From positions 372,001 through 436,000 of the forward strand of contig JAHDVF020001592.1 of NCBI GenBank assembly GCA_022606425.2: a stretch of 64,000 nucleotides of DNA, read 5' to 3'. A program made the translations under genes and the position numbers. Below the pieces are notes generated by a model. That model made no database searches and was not told where the DNA came from. It saw only the letters and a list, made by a program, of their open reading frames with translations. Within the stretch, counting starts at the first letter, position 1. Each line of letters begins with the position of its first letter. The stretch is from Lepidostoma basale (taxonomy: Eukaryota; Arthropoda; Insecta; Trichoptera; Lepidostomatidae). Shown here one piece after another: positions 1-14,300 of the stretch.

Positions 1-660
1 AGTGTGAACGAAGAGAACTCGGAGCAGGTGAGTGATTATGTGAATTAAGGTTGCATGTTAACTGCGGATGGCCGAACGGATTGTAACGTCGAAAAAAGGG
101 TTGTTGCGGGTAACAAAGTGAAGGAAGCTTTAAAAATAGTTATTGGAAACAAGAATTTGTCAATAAAAGCGAGAACGGCCGTTTACAATGGTCTGCCCCC
201 AACGCTTATGTATGGAAGCAAAGCATGGAACTGGCAGAAGAAGGATGAGAGTAGAATAATTGCGGTAGAGATGATGTCCCTAAGACGTATGTGTAGTAGA
301 AAGATATACTAGAGAATCTCAAATGCTGATATAAGAAAGGAATCTAGAGCGGAAGAAGGTATTATTATGAACAAAATTATGAAAGGATAGCTGCGTTCGT
401 TTGGACATATGAAGCACATGGATGGATAAAGAAAAGTTAAAAAAAGTATACGTTAACGATGTAAATTGAGTACGGAGTCGAGGTAGACCGAGGAAAACGT
501 CTCATGACTAAATTAATAAAATTTAAATGGTTGGACATGTTAGAGTCGGAAAAATCGACTTGTATGAATGTGGAGGAATCTAAAGATGTGTGTCAGGATA
601 GAGTAGTGTGGCGGTCCATTATCTTTGCCTACTCCTAGGGAGAAATGGTGTGATGGTTGG
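1..660 (+). mobile_element. RTE-A non-LTR retrotransposon, degenerate 3' fragment
   Basis: The + strand encodes the C-terminal part of an RTE-like reverse transcriptase. An open piece at 55-312 contains LMYGSKAWNWQKKDESRI and LRRMC, which match the better copy at 32746-33905. After the stop near 310, related codons continue in broken frames (GHMKHMDG, then the RGRPRKT-like region near 480). The copy ends in a damaged version of the family 3' end near 640-660. The window edge cuts its 5' side. It is not functional. Confidence 0.8.
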
Positions 661-2164
661 CTTGTTTGTATTTTAAAGATTTTTATTTGACTCAGTTTAC
701 ACAATATAAAAGATATTGTGTATATATTCATTAATAAAAATATTCACGTTTCATATTATTAAAAGGGTGAAAGTATAATATGGAAACGGGATACGTAGTA
801 TTAATTTCAAAATATATGTTTTTAACCAATCGCTTTGCTTGGAATAATTAAATTTTCGCATCGAAATAATAGAGGCACACTTTTAATACGAACACGTTTC
901 CCTAACAATTTTCTAAAATCGTCGATTGTTACGGGAATGAAAATTGGAAAACGAAATGGTTTTAACGTTTCGATGATTTTATTTTCAAAACAAATACACC
1001 GAGATAATTAAAAATCTCCATTCCACCGGATTCATTAATTTAAAATACATATTTTCTTTAATAAAGTTGATGGAAATAATATGTAATTTTGAACAAACAA
1101 TAATTCTATACAAAATATATTATGTTGTGAAAATGATTGTTGTTAGATTTCCAAATTAACTTCGTAAAAGAAAAACACTTTTCTAAGAATTTATTCTTGT
1201 TATATGTATATTAATAGTTAACTTACAATTGCCAGTTGATAATGTCTTTATACGACGAAGCTTCTAGTACAGAAAAAACATAATATTAAAATAGTTATTT
1301 TTACATATTAATTATTTCTTGAACAATCATATTCAACACGAATAAAAAACGTCTGTTTTCTAGAAATTTTATTATAATTTATGGAAACGACACGTTTTAA
1401 TTTACTACAAGGCATTTGATATTGCCTTAGCAATGCGAAACATGTAATTTCGTATTAAATCTAAAAAAACTGACGTTTTAATTCAAATATAATAATAATA
1501 ATTATTTTTTCCTATTAAATTTTCTATTTCTAAGTTATTAAATCCAATCTATCGATGCTGTCAAATAAGTATAAATAAACCTAATTGAATATAAAAACAT
1601 TAACTAATGATTATTTAAAACGAGATATTTTCTTAATTCGTGTTGAATTTTTTGTAACATTTTATAGCAAGTCAAAACATGTCACTCTTTTATATTTTTT
1701 TTAGTAAACCAAAGATTTTACATTTAATTATTATATTTATTAAGTTAAACATCATTGTTTAAGAAACAATTAATATAATGTTTAATATACAATATTTATT
1801 AAATGTTTAATTTTTGAAATACTGTTATTATGCGATACGTATCACAATTTATAGTACTTCTATAAGATTGCCAACTGATTGTCATTGAATAGCTCTCAGC
1901 AGCAATTTCATCAAAATAAATTATGATGCACATAGAATTTCAAAATTGAAACATGCATTACTTTTGAAGTATCATAGTTTCAGGCAAAACAACGGATTAT
2001 CTATGCAATACTTTAAAAAATATAGTTACGAGCGGTCTAGATAGATCCTTATTATTAAAGCAATAAAATAATATATTTTTTCCATCAAATTAAATGAGAT
2101 TCTAACCCTTGTCTTTGTTGAACTAATAATTGATGTTGTGGTCCGTCGTACCGATCCATCGCAG
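661..2164. other. AT-rich intronic stretch, no gene recognised
   Basis: This is intron sequence upstream of the first visible receptor exon. I searched it for the receptor M1/S1 coding sequence and found none. A decayed hammerhead-like repeat lies at about 1310-1500, with TTGATAT, a stem and GCGAAACATGT at 1416-1452, flanked by GTCTGTTTTCTAGAAATTTT-like arms shared with the element at 19073-19345. A CTAAT branch-point-like motif sits near 2124. Confidence 0.6.
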
Positions 2165-2302
2165 GATGTGCCCGAAGGAGTGGTCCAACCCCCACCCCTG
2201 CGATAATAACAACACAGAGCTGGAGAACATCCTCAGCCTGATGAACTCCATGTGGATGATGATGGGCAGCTTGTTGCAGCAGGGATCAGACATCATGCCA
2301 AA
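2165..2302 (+). CDS. Receptor exon: extracellular loop and pore loop (M2)
   Basis: The exon starts after CGCAG at 2160-2164, the only AG in the preceding 40 bases, and ends at a GTAGGA donor. It encodes [12 protein letters not shown], then [21 protein letters not shown]. The conserved HPC cysteine and the QQGS pore motif are present. The Q/R-site codon is CAG at 2277-2279, so the genome encodes Gln. The exon ends in AA, and the G opening the next exon completes Lys, giving MPKAISTR. The donor is weaker than the usual GTRAGT. The next intron is 10,537 nt. Confidence 0.93.
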
Positions 2303-5300
2303 GTAGGAGAAGAACCATTTTATTGCTTGTTTGCTTGGGTATGTTTAGAGATTAGAATCATCGTAGTTTAGACATACATATAATATATCTGTACCCAAGA
2401 GCTATTATCTCTTAAATTATTTTTAGCCAAGTTATGTATATTTATGTTTACATCGATAAAGACTCTATTAAACGTGCGTTCAACCTATAAGCAATGGTAG
2501 CCACACGTTCAATTTCCGGGGTTCAGAGTGTGATTCTCTTCTTTATCTTTTAATAGATCTGACGTTCTGTGACACAGAAATCATGTCTTGTTGGATGATG
2601 AGGTCCAGCTGTCCTTCCATCTCTTAGGCGGTCTTCTAGGTGGGTGGTGTCCGGAGGGGATTTCATAAGCGGCTGTATATGCAAGTCTGTCGCCATCCAT
2701 TCGGGCTACACGGTCCCTCCAGTTTCTTCTTCTGGATCAATTCCACTGAACGATATCCTCTATTTCGCAAGTTTTTCTTATGTCTACGTTTTGGACACGA
2801 TCTCTTTTATTAGTAATAATAGCTATACCCTTTAAATCGATTTGGCTCGCGCAACAATGATGTAAAGAGATATTCAGCAAAATAATAAATATAACAATTA
2901 TATTATGGATAATAATTAAATAAAACGATGTTTTTTAACTACTTCCACTTTTGTCTTTATTTAGACAGCGACCGGTTTCGCCAGGCTCGCTGGCATCGAC
3001 AGACTGGTGGACCAGTCTGTCGATGTCAGCGAGCCTGGCGAAACCGGTCGCTGTCTAAATAAAGACAAAAGTGGAAGTAGTTAAAAAACATCGTTTTATT
3101 TAATTATTATTTAAAATGAACTTCCATCAAGAGATTTCAGTAAAATCATTTGATTATATTATGGAATTGATACGAGGGCTAACACCATTAGACCAAAAAG
3201 TCTCATATAAACTACAGAAAAGAGAACTTTTCGATCCTTTGCGGGGACGATATTTTAAGACAGAGTGAGAAATTCCGATATGAGGAAGATCTACTATGTC
3301 AAAGATGTTGGACGGTGGGGAACACTTAGAAGACGTTGCTGGAGAGAGCGTGTTCTTAAAGTGAGAGTAGCAAAGCGACAAATAGAGTACCAACAGACAG
3401 CCAACCTCCAAGAAGACCACCTAAATGTTGGCGAGACAGCTGGACATCTACATTCTTGGAACATATTTCGAGAAATAACAGAATACAGTCAGAAATTAAA
3501 GTAGAATCATGAGAAGCTTATCAAAGTACGGGTATCCAGTATATATCATAGTATATCTATTACGTAGTATATGTATAATATAACATAATTTGCAATAACC
3601 GTTTGGATGGACAATTGCACTGAATGAAATATTATAGAAAAAAATCTGAACTGATCATCAAATCTCATTTCGGTAATAAAAATCACATTAGACTTTGCGG
3701 CTCTCTTGTACAGATATATGTAGGTATACCTATCATTTGGATATACGAAAATAATGAATGAAGAAAGATTATGTTAGTTAAGTGAATGGAGCAAAAATGA
3801 TCTTGTGTATTGTATATGTTAGAATTAAAATATGTGAATGTGGCATTTGCTCATACACTCTCTTCATCTTCTCCTTCTTTCCTGCTAAAGTGACCTATGT
3901 GGTCTAGAGAGTTGCTCCTCTTGTGCAGTGGATTTTCAGCTATTCTACCATATTTTAGGAGGTTACAACGAAGACGAGTCCCGCGAGGTTGAGTTTTGAG
4001 GACTTCCTTATTACATTAAATAATTAATACGAATGTGAACGTCAGTTTTCTAGAAGTTTTATTATATTTAATGGGAATGTAATGTTCTGCCCTTCAAAGG
4101 CATTATCAAATTGTAAAAATATGTTTTTCTTAGAAATACTTTATTTTGTCCTACCTCAGGTAACTTTTTTTGATTTATATAAAATCATTTAGTATTCCTC
4201 AACTATGTAATCATTGTCATAAAATTTCTTAACAAGTTCCAAGAAACACTTTCTAGTATTTCTGGGCCTACCCAAATAATTATTTGTTTTAAAAATGTAT
4301 AAAGCCCCTTAAATGTTCGTTAATTACCATATTTTGCTCCATTTACTAGTGTATGTAAACAGCAACGAGCTAAAATTTCGCCACATTTGATAATGGCTTA
4401 GAAGGGCGAAACATGTCATTCCCATAAAATATAATAAAACTTCTAGAAAACTGACGTTTTCATTGTTCAAGAAACAATAATTACGTTAAATATGACAGCA
4501 GCCAATATACTAAGAGATAGCGTGACGAACATCAGAATAAGGGAAATATGTGAAGCTGAAGATATTATGAGATGGAGTAGACAACAAAGAAGAGACTGGT
4601 ATGGTCATGTCCAAAGAATGGACACCACTAAACCCTCTATAGCACATATTGCACTAAATAATCAGTCCCACGGGAATTGTCCTCATGGAATACCCCCTAA
4701 AATATAGAAGGATAGCTGGTAATCCTTCTCACAGGAAGAGCAACACTCTGGAGAACAAACGACATAGATTTATAGCAAGGAAAAATAAAATTTTTGTTAA
4801 GCATGGAGTAAAGGAAAATTGAATGGTTTTTTAAACTAGTTTTCTTGGTCTTAATTGCACTTCGTTATATGTACATTTTAATACTAATGATTTCCTCGGA
4901 TTCATCAATGAAACATTTCAAAGTTAATATCGCGAGCGTAATTCTCAAATCGACTACCTCTTGTTATAGAAAGGAAATTCTCCGTACGAATATTTCCATC
5001 TTAAGTCTCCCGACATTCTTTTTTATGGCCTTTGATCTGTAAAAATATTCAAAGAGACAAGATGTCTTTGATCAAACTTCGGTTAAGGATAAAAAATATG
5101 AAGTACATCAAATGTTATGGATATGTACTGTAAAACATAATTGGTTTTATACAGTTTCATATGATATTTTTAGTATATAATATTAATAATTAAAAAAAAT
5201 ATTAATACAATAAAATTCAGCGATGATAAGTTCTACTGCATCTATTCATTAAAATATTATAATATAAAGGCTATTCCGCTAGACTGAGTAGGCTAAGATG

Positions 5301-8300
5301 GGCTGGACATGTACAGAGAATGCCGTCGTCTTGGGCCCCAAAGAGAATCCTTGAGGGACATCCGAGTGGAAAGAGAAGGGTCGATAGGCCTAGACTTCGA
5401 TGGGAGGATGAGTTGAGTAAGGACGGCGCACAACGACTGCAAATGAGAGACTGGAGGCTAAAACTGATAGAGGCCATGGCTCGATATAAGCTGTAGAGCT
5501 ATCGAAGAATATTGTAATCCAAAGCCGAATTCGTTAAGAGGTTTAAAACTATAATATCACTATTAAACTTCAGGTGACATAACACCCAAAGCCACGGAGC
5601 AGTAAAAGTATATGAGTATAAGTTCAGACGGTAATCTTGGGATAAATATCTGGATAAGTGATTGAAACACGGAGGCATAGGAGATATCAAGAGATACGTT
5701 GCATAAGCCAGTGTTTAAAACGAGCACTTCATGATATGATTACCTGGCGTAGATTGACTATGTTCGCATAACCGTAGAATCATATATGTGTACCTTGGTC
5801 ATCTGTTGGCTTTTGGAAGAGGGGGTCAAGTCAAGGAGATGATAGGAGAATACAGCTCGGTTGGTCTGTATTCGGAAGGATGGGCAACATTTTCAAGTCG
5901 GACATTCCACAAAGGTTAAAAACAAGAGTGTTGGAGCAGTGTGTGTTACGTGTGATGATGGAGACATGGACGTTAACTAATGAAGCAATGCAAAAAAAAT
6001 AAAGTTGTATGACGTGCCATGGAAAGATCCATATTGAGACCATATACCCAACGTGGAGATTAGAAAATGCACCAGGGTTGCTGACATAGGGATACCCATT
6101 CCAAGGATGAAGTGGCAATGGGCTGGGCTTGTGTGCCAACGGGATGATGGAAGATGGAGCCAGAGGGTTACTGAATGGAGGCCAAGTTAAGGCCGAAGAA
6201 GTACCAGGTGAAGCGAAGATAGTGTGCGGACAACGGGAAGGGCCTGGAGAACACTGGCGAGAAACCGAGAGGGATGGCGTGGGGTGGAGAGTCTTACGTC
6301 TCACAGAGAGATGTTCAACAACCCCTTCTCTATTGCCCACTGGGTTACCCGGAGTTTCTGTACTGTTCTTTTTGTGAACGTGATTGTTTCAAGTAGTCAA
6401 GTTATCAGTACTGGGAGGCTGCATAATTATGACAGCTTATTTAGAAACTAAATATTAACAAGTAAATTTTTGTATAACTGAATGAATCTTATCCTTGTTA
6501 AAGTGGCTCTCAATCGATTTATAAAAGAAAACGACAAGATTAATTTATGCAAGCTAAGCTGATTTCTCCAGAGTTTGTCAGGAATCTAATGGTAACATAA
6601 AATTAAAGTTACTCCCTAAAGAGATGAGAGATTCTTCCCGCTAATTGATGATTTGCCGACGCCACTGAAATGAGATTAAACTGGATGCTGCTTCTATAAT
6701 GAGCGATAGTGGACGATATCTTTAATGTCGTAATTTGAAAAGATCTGTCTGGGAAATGCTTCAGAAAATTCTTTTAAAGTTTAAAAGTAAAAACGATTAG
6801 AATATTTAAAAAAAATCTAAATAATTACTTTTTATGTCATAACTTAAAAAAGTTAGTAAATAAATATATGTTAATATAATTGCAATTTAACTGTAAACCG
6901 GTTTAACTTGTGACAGAATATTTTCTTAGCTTGAGAAATACAAGCATTTTTTGTTGTTGCTTTCATTAAATCACAAGTTGTTTAGATGCGAAAGCATATA
7001 TGTCCTGCGCCACTTTAAACAGGTATCCAACTCGTCCATTATCTTTTATTTCGCAGCCAGGAGAACTGACTTTAACCAACTCACTAATTCTTCTTCTTCT
7101 TCTTTAAGTCCTGTCACACCTCCGTGGTGCATAGGGCCCCAAGGAACCTTCTCTACCCGACTCTATCGTATGCCTGATGCCTAACATCATCCCAAGTGAG
7201 GACTCCTGCCTTAACCTCGTCCTGCCTCGCTTCTTCTTTCCCCCCAAAGGGGAGCAGTCTAGTGCGCCCTGAGCGATGCAGGCTGGGTTCCGTCTCAGGG
7301 TGTGACCGATCCACTGCCATTTGCGTCTAGCGACTTGTTCTTTAATTGTCTTTTCGACTGCCATGGTGCAGACAACGGCATTTAACACTGTTTGGGGCCA
7401 AAAGATCTTGAATATTGAGTGAAGGCACCTATTTATAAACACCTGGAGTTTTCCAATAACGTCCGCGGTAGATTTCCAAGTCTCACATCCGTACTGCAGT
7501 ACGCTGTTAACGCTAGTGCTGAATATTTGGAGCTTGAGCTTCCTCGAAATGATACTGGAACGCCATACAGGGCGAAGCATTGCGAAAGCTCCCCTTGCCT
7601 TGTTGAGCCTGCTAGCTACATCTTCCTCCGTACCTACCGAGCCTGCTATCATACTACCGAGGTAGCAAAAGCTGGTCGTGGTCACACGGGGGATACCGTG
7701 GAGCAAGGTTGGGGTGAAGTCATTTGTGAACACTCGTAGGTCTACTATCCTGGATATGTTAATTTTGAGACCTACTTTGCCGCTTCCTCGTGAAGTCTAC
7801 ACAGCTTCCGCTCTGCATCCACCCGGTTTATTGAGAGCAAACAGAGGTCATCAGCATAATCCTGATCCTCCCACTGGGTATCACGTATCGATGGAATGCC
7901 AAGAGGACTGTTGAGAGAACAGCGCAACATATCCTCCAGCACCACTATGAAGAGCAGTTTGCCTTGGTGCACTACACGACCAGAACAACCGTCATACCAT
8001 ACATTGCCCTGATGACGTTCACAATCTTCCGTGGGACTTGTTTGCGAAGGAGAGTTGACCAGATTGAAGTCCACGATCTATAAAAAGTCTTTTTAAAGTC
8101 GACGAACGTTAGGTACATGTTGTACTACCATTCAGAGGCCTACCAATTCACTAATTATGGTAGTGTTATTTTTTTCGAGACTCTCGCATTTTTAGATTAG
8201 GTATAAATCAATTGTCCTTGGGTATCTTTCTTGATTTACTTTTATACATAATGCATGAAACGACAACCTTAAAACATAACATTATCACCAAATTCATTGA

Positions 8301-11300
8301 TTGTAACTATTTTACGATTCAATTTTATTTCCAAACAATTTTTATTGCACTTTTATGATGTGATTTGTGACTTTCGAGATGATTCGAGATCCAAGATTTT
8401 GAGATGCCGTATCGAAATACTTTTATGCTTCATAAACGGAAAATATATTAAATATCAGAGCCCCTGCCTTCATTTCTGTTTACGTGGTTTGGTATTATTA
8501 CAACTCGGCCGTAAAATATAGATCCGAAAATGCAAAATGGAAACTACCCCGAAATTGAAAACTTTCGCATTAGCCCCTGTGAAAGTCAAATAAGGGTTGT
8601 AAAATTGCTGTTTTCGAATATGAAGTAATTATCATAACGGTTTATCGTTGAGGTAAACATTGATTATACACTTTGTTTAGAATTCATTGGAGTTTCATAT
8701 GAATGGAGGGTTTTGAACTTTTATACAATTCTGTTTTAGGATGATTCAAATTTGTAATAATTAGGGCTCGGATTTATATTCGCTAATAAAGTTAAACAAA
8801 AAGATTTGTGGGGTTAACAAACAGGACTTTGAGACCACACGAGTGGAGGCATTGGACTCAGACTGCTGTACTAGCATATTACAATGGCGAAATACATTGC
8901 ATGGACAATCAAACACAGTAGATTCTCAGCCTAACGAAGCCGATGACTGAGTGCGTAAAATGATGAATTAGGGCCCGGGTTCATACACAAAGGTTTCTAG
9001 AGGTTGTCCGGCAGAGTATCGTGTGCAAAGGAAGCAAAACAAATAAAAGCCGTACAGCCAGCCACCGTACACGTCAGTCATTATTCCGACTTCTAACCGA
9101 CACGAGTCTACGTTAGCAAGTCTACGTCACGAGGGATCTCGAACTCCCTCCCGCCGACCTACGAAGCCACTCGACTACATCACGCAGCTTCTGGCGAGTC
9201 TTCGCTTCAGCTGACCGACACTACCGCCCAGCGTAACATCATCCTCAGCGGCTCGCCACCCGGACTCCGCCCCCCTGCTATCGATACCCTGTGAAGTTAC
9301 TCCACCGTCTTTCAACTCTTACAACATCACCCCAAAGTGGTTTTATATTTTTTAATCTCTAACCTAATGTTTACTGTTAACTAGAAAAAACAAGATACAA
9401 CAATAATCAGAATAAAATTCAAAATAATTTAGCAATATTCTCGGGCATGGGCATTGTGTGCATTTCGAATAACTTGCAATGAGAATGAAAATATTCCTTT
9501 CTCGCTCTCTTGTATTGAATATAAAATTCTCCTCTTCTTTCTTTGACGATAAACGTACTGGTTTTTGCCTGTTTATAACAGAGTTCTTCATTAAGAACGC
9601 TCAAAATTTGAAATTCAATATAAAAACTTGTCTAAGTGATATTACCCCATTTTTTTTAATATTAAAGAGCTTTCAATGACATTATGTATGAAATATAATT
9701 TCAGACAAACTGCCACCGTGGCTTTGTTGCAGGTGGTGTATCCTGGTGGTTAAAAAGTTTTTCAATAGGGACGCTTAAACTTTGTCAGCGTATAGCGGCC
9801 ATTTTGGTAAAGCGATAGCTATCGAATTTGCCAAAAATACTTATTTAGATTTGACATTTTACCATAAAACGCTACACGCTTCAACAACGCGTTAAAATTG
9901 TTAAAATTAATTATCAAAATCAGCGTTTCGTTCGCTTATTTATGGCATTCATGGCCTTCCTGTAGATATGTCGTTTAATGCATACATTTGAGATTATTGT
10001 AGCTTAAACTGGATTATATGGATACCAATGGCATATAGTTCCAACAAGATGGCGCTGCGTAGCATACAGCGCACACCACGATGGACATTCTGCACGAGCG
10101 GTTAAAAATGGAGCGTTTCTATTGAAAGACCATGATCATAATTGACCCTGATAATGATTTATTATGTTATTGACGGAAATCTTAGAATATTTTAACACAG
10201 TAACTGGTAAAATTAATCCTTAAGGGGTTAGGCCACTCTAGAGACCGAAAAAAATAAGTATTTTTGGGATTTTTTCAGGAAAAGCATAAAATAAATCGTT
10301 TATCATTATAAAAACGAATCAATAACTCATAAAACTAAAAAAAAAAGTTAGCCCAATTATCGATAAAAAAACGTTCCTTAAATAGCGTCCTTCTCGAATG
10401 TTTTACTGTATGAAACTGAGTTAAACCGACATTTTTAAAGACAAAACAAGAAACAGTCGAAACAAGTGACCAATAGTTCCAAATAAATCCGCCGTATACT
10501 TATTCTAATCTTCTAAAATACCGTCCATCGTTCCCGGTTATAAAATGCCACTGGCAGCCTTGCGCTATACTTTGATAAACAAATACTTGAGGTGATGAGG
10601 TATTTTCCAGCCATAATCGTTTGTGACATTATTTTTGAGGTGCCAAGGGACCATTTAAAACAAAAAACAATAAAACGATTTTTAGAAAATCCTAGAATGG
10701 CCTAACCCCTTAAACAAGTTAAAACGATGACCAGTATTAAAGTTAAGAATATTTTGCTCATTAAATAAGGAAGGAGTAATAAATGAGATGAGCAATATGA
10801 ACACGACTGACAATTTGCTAGTTAATTATTTATATTTTATCGGTGCCGTGTCAGGTCCCCCCAACGTTGGCGATCACTACAGCAAAGGCATTTCTATCCT
10901 GCGCCACTTGGAACGTGTTATTCCTGTCCACTCTTTGATGTTCTGCAGCCGGGATAGCTGCCTTTTACCAACTCCCCGACGTCTCTACGACGTCTCTACG
11001 ACGTCTCTACGGCGTCACTACGGCGTCTCTACGGCGTCTCTACGGCGTCTCTACGGCGTCTCTACGGCGTCTCTACGGCGTCTCTACGGCGTCTCTACGG
11101 CGTCTCTACGACGTCTCTAAGACGTCTCTACGGCGTCTCTACGACGGTATTTTTCTCCCCTTAGCACAAGACCCAAATATGAGACCTTTCTAATTTTCAC
11201 TCTTGACAACAGCCCTCTATTGTCTCTGGCTCTCTGTATTACTGATCCTATCGGTCCACGGTATACGGAGCATTCTGCGGTAAATCCACATCTCGAATGC

Positions 11301-14300
11301 TTCCAACCGGTTCATTACATTCACTTTCAGAGTCCAGATTTCGTAGCCATGTATTAGAATATACTATATACAACATTTAAATATTCTTTGTCGGAGTTTC
11401 AAGTTAAGATTATCGTTACAAAATAATGTTCTCATTTTATTAAATGCAGCTCGTGCAATTTCAATTCTGCATTTTATTTCAATGTCCGGGTCAAGCACTT
11501 TAGTGATAATGCTGCCAAGGTATTTATATTGGTCGACCATTTCAACATTCGCACCATTCAGTTGCAGAGTGGATGAAGAATAGTTAAGACGCCCAAATGT
11601 CATACATTTAATTATATACTTATTAAATATAATATCAACAGAAACTTAGCCAATTGATCTCGCTTCAATGTTGGTTACTTAGGATTAAAACAACTGCTGT
11701 CAAATTCAAAAGGATCTGAAAGTGTTGTGTGATGTGATTCGTTGTGAGAATTATTTCAGAATGAGAGAAGTATGAAGAGAGTGCTTTTAAGTTTTCAAAT
11801 TTGGCTATGGAGTTCAATTAAGCTTTGTCTTTGCAATAGAAACCAGGTAAGTACTTTTTGCATGTGTTTTCAGTAATCACCCATATACTCTGGATTAAAT
11901 CGAATCAAAGGTGAAACAAGGTAAGTCACTTTCTGTACTTTTAATTTTAAAATGAAAAAAATACAATACATATTATGTATTTACAATTGACATTAAAAAA
12001 AGAAATATTTCGATGTCATTTGAATAAAGCATTATATCAAAAGCACAAGAGCAATAGTATTTCAAGCTTCATTGATAAAATTAATGTCAAATAAGTGCTT
12101 AGATTTTCATAGTTGGTAGCGGTTGAGATTGTGGGTACATCGGTGTATCAAGATATCATCTTCTTCCGACGTTTCGGAGATCGTTGCAGTCTCCATCTTC
12201 AAGGTAGTATATACGAGTATTCTAACAACAACCACACTGTAGATCCCAGGTTCGATTCCCGGCGACGACAGTGAGATTTTCACATTTTTTTTGCTCTGGT
12301 GTAAAATTTATCTGACAATAAAATGGCGAGAGATCAGCTACCTATTACATGTCATTTAACATCAATAGCTATACCCTTTACATCGATATGGATCGCGCTG
12401 CAATGATCTAAAAAGCTGTTCAATAAAAACAAATACAGTAGAGTCTCGATTATCCGACCTAAACTGGCCGCGGCAAGGTCGGATAAGCGAAAAGGTCGGA
12501 TAACACGGAAAATGATAAAAACGGCATTGAAAATGTGTTAATTTTATTTACATATCGAAAACTTTTCAAATATGTAGATATTGTACATGTAACATAACTG
12601 AATGTAACGAACTAAAACATGAACACAAACATGTCCTCTCAGCGAAAGAGCTACGTTAGCACTGAGGACTGTCGCTTGGCGCGCGAATATAATGCGTGCA
12701 GTCGGGTAAAGGAAAGGGGCATTGCTCGGTAGGTCGGATAACCGAGACTCTACTGTAGTAGTATTTTCAAAATGCATGAACATTTATGTATATATATAAT
12801 AATTTTAATGTATTTTCTAACGTGCTTATTGAATGTTAGGGCAATATCCACGCGCATGGTGGCAGGCATGTGGTGGTTCTTCACACTGATCATGATTTCA
12901 TCATACACCGCCAACTTGGCCGCCTTCTTGACTAACGAGAGGATGGACGCCACCATATCAAGTGCTGAAGACCTGGCAAAACAGACGAAGATCAAATATG
13001 GAGTCCTCGGTGGAGGCGCCACTTTGAGTTTCTTCCAGGTAAGATTATCTTTACCGTTTATGTGCCTTAAGCGAGTATACTCGCTGTCTGTTGCCGAGCC
13101 CGTGGGGTCGGCCATACAAAATGAGCGAGTTAACTCGCTTAAAATTATATCCGTTAATAAATAATTTCTAGGACGAATTCGAATAATCCATTCTTTCTGC
13201 CTACCCTTTGGGGACCACCACACCGTTATTTCCTGAAATACTTTTGCTCAACATTCGTACAACGTGTCATTCATGTATTTCGATTTATCCAACTCATCAC
13301 GTGGCCAACGTTAAATATTTGATAGATTTGATCGTGACACGTTTTTCTCGGTGTTCCCCTATTTCCTGTTCCGTTCACATCGTTAACCAGAATACTTAGA
13401 TGGGTTTCAGAGTAGGCCTGAAATCTGTTGGATTATCAATTAATTAGGGTTTGCAGGGATGATATTCCAAGCTGATGGCTCAGCCATCACAAAGGTTGGA
13501 TCCCCGAAATACATATTTGGACAACGCTTTCGCTCATCTAATCTACCAATTGCGGAGAAAGAGTGTGTATTTCCCTCTAAGGCTGTTAGTCATAGAGAGT
13601 TCTGATATATTTGGATACTTGGTTTTATATGAATATATATCCATGTGTCTATGAGATATTTTTCTATATTTTTTACAACATTTAAGACAATGTTCCACAT
13701 CAATTTTATATGGATATAAATAATTGTTTAATTATGTTTTATGTATGAATAAAACTACCTTTGTACGGACGTGCGACATGTACAATAAGTGCTTTAATAA
13801 CATGGATGTGTTCCATTTTAATGAAAGTGATTTTAAAAAAATGATTGGGGCAACCCTTCGGGGCGAATGGAAAACTAGATACTCTACTTTTTATTTTATT
13901 TTCTTTTTCCTTTTTTACATTTTTAAAATTGTATTTCATCTTTATTACTAATACTACTAGTTTTCTCTTATTAATTATTCATTATTACTAATACTACTAG
14001 TTTTCTCTTTAACTTATCAAAGTGTTTCTTTATTCTTCCTATATATTTAACCTTATGTCAGTTGTTTTATAATATTTGTGGTAGCATGTAATTGGCATTG
14101 TTTTGTTGTCTCTGTGTGTTTATATTCATATACTGTATTTGCTGTTTGTTACCCTCAATAATGAAAAAATAGAATAAAATAAAAATAAAATATGTCAATC
14201 GACATAAATCGAAATTATAAAACCATTATCTTTGAGAGAACTTAATAAAATTCATAAAAATTTTATTGAACTTTATTTTATAGGGAGTTTTTTTAAGGGG

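Noticed and set aside
661..2164. Upstream receptor exons (M1, S1)
   Set aside because: No frame contains the expected M1 or S1 motifs and no plausible exon with matching phase was found.
5831..6340. A 169-codon protein on the - strand
   Set aside because: It is the antisense of the RTE-D coding region and has no family features of its own.
10978..11145. CRISPR-like array or a leucine-rich repeat protein
   Set aside because: The 11-bp units are directly adjacent with no spacers, and the peptide repeat exists only because three units fit 33 nt.
13459..13602. An extra small exon or gene ([12 protein letters not shown]...)
   Set aside because: It is only 48 codons, has no recognisable family and is not needed by the receptor phase chain, which is complete without it.
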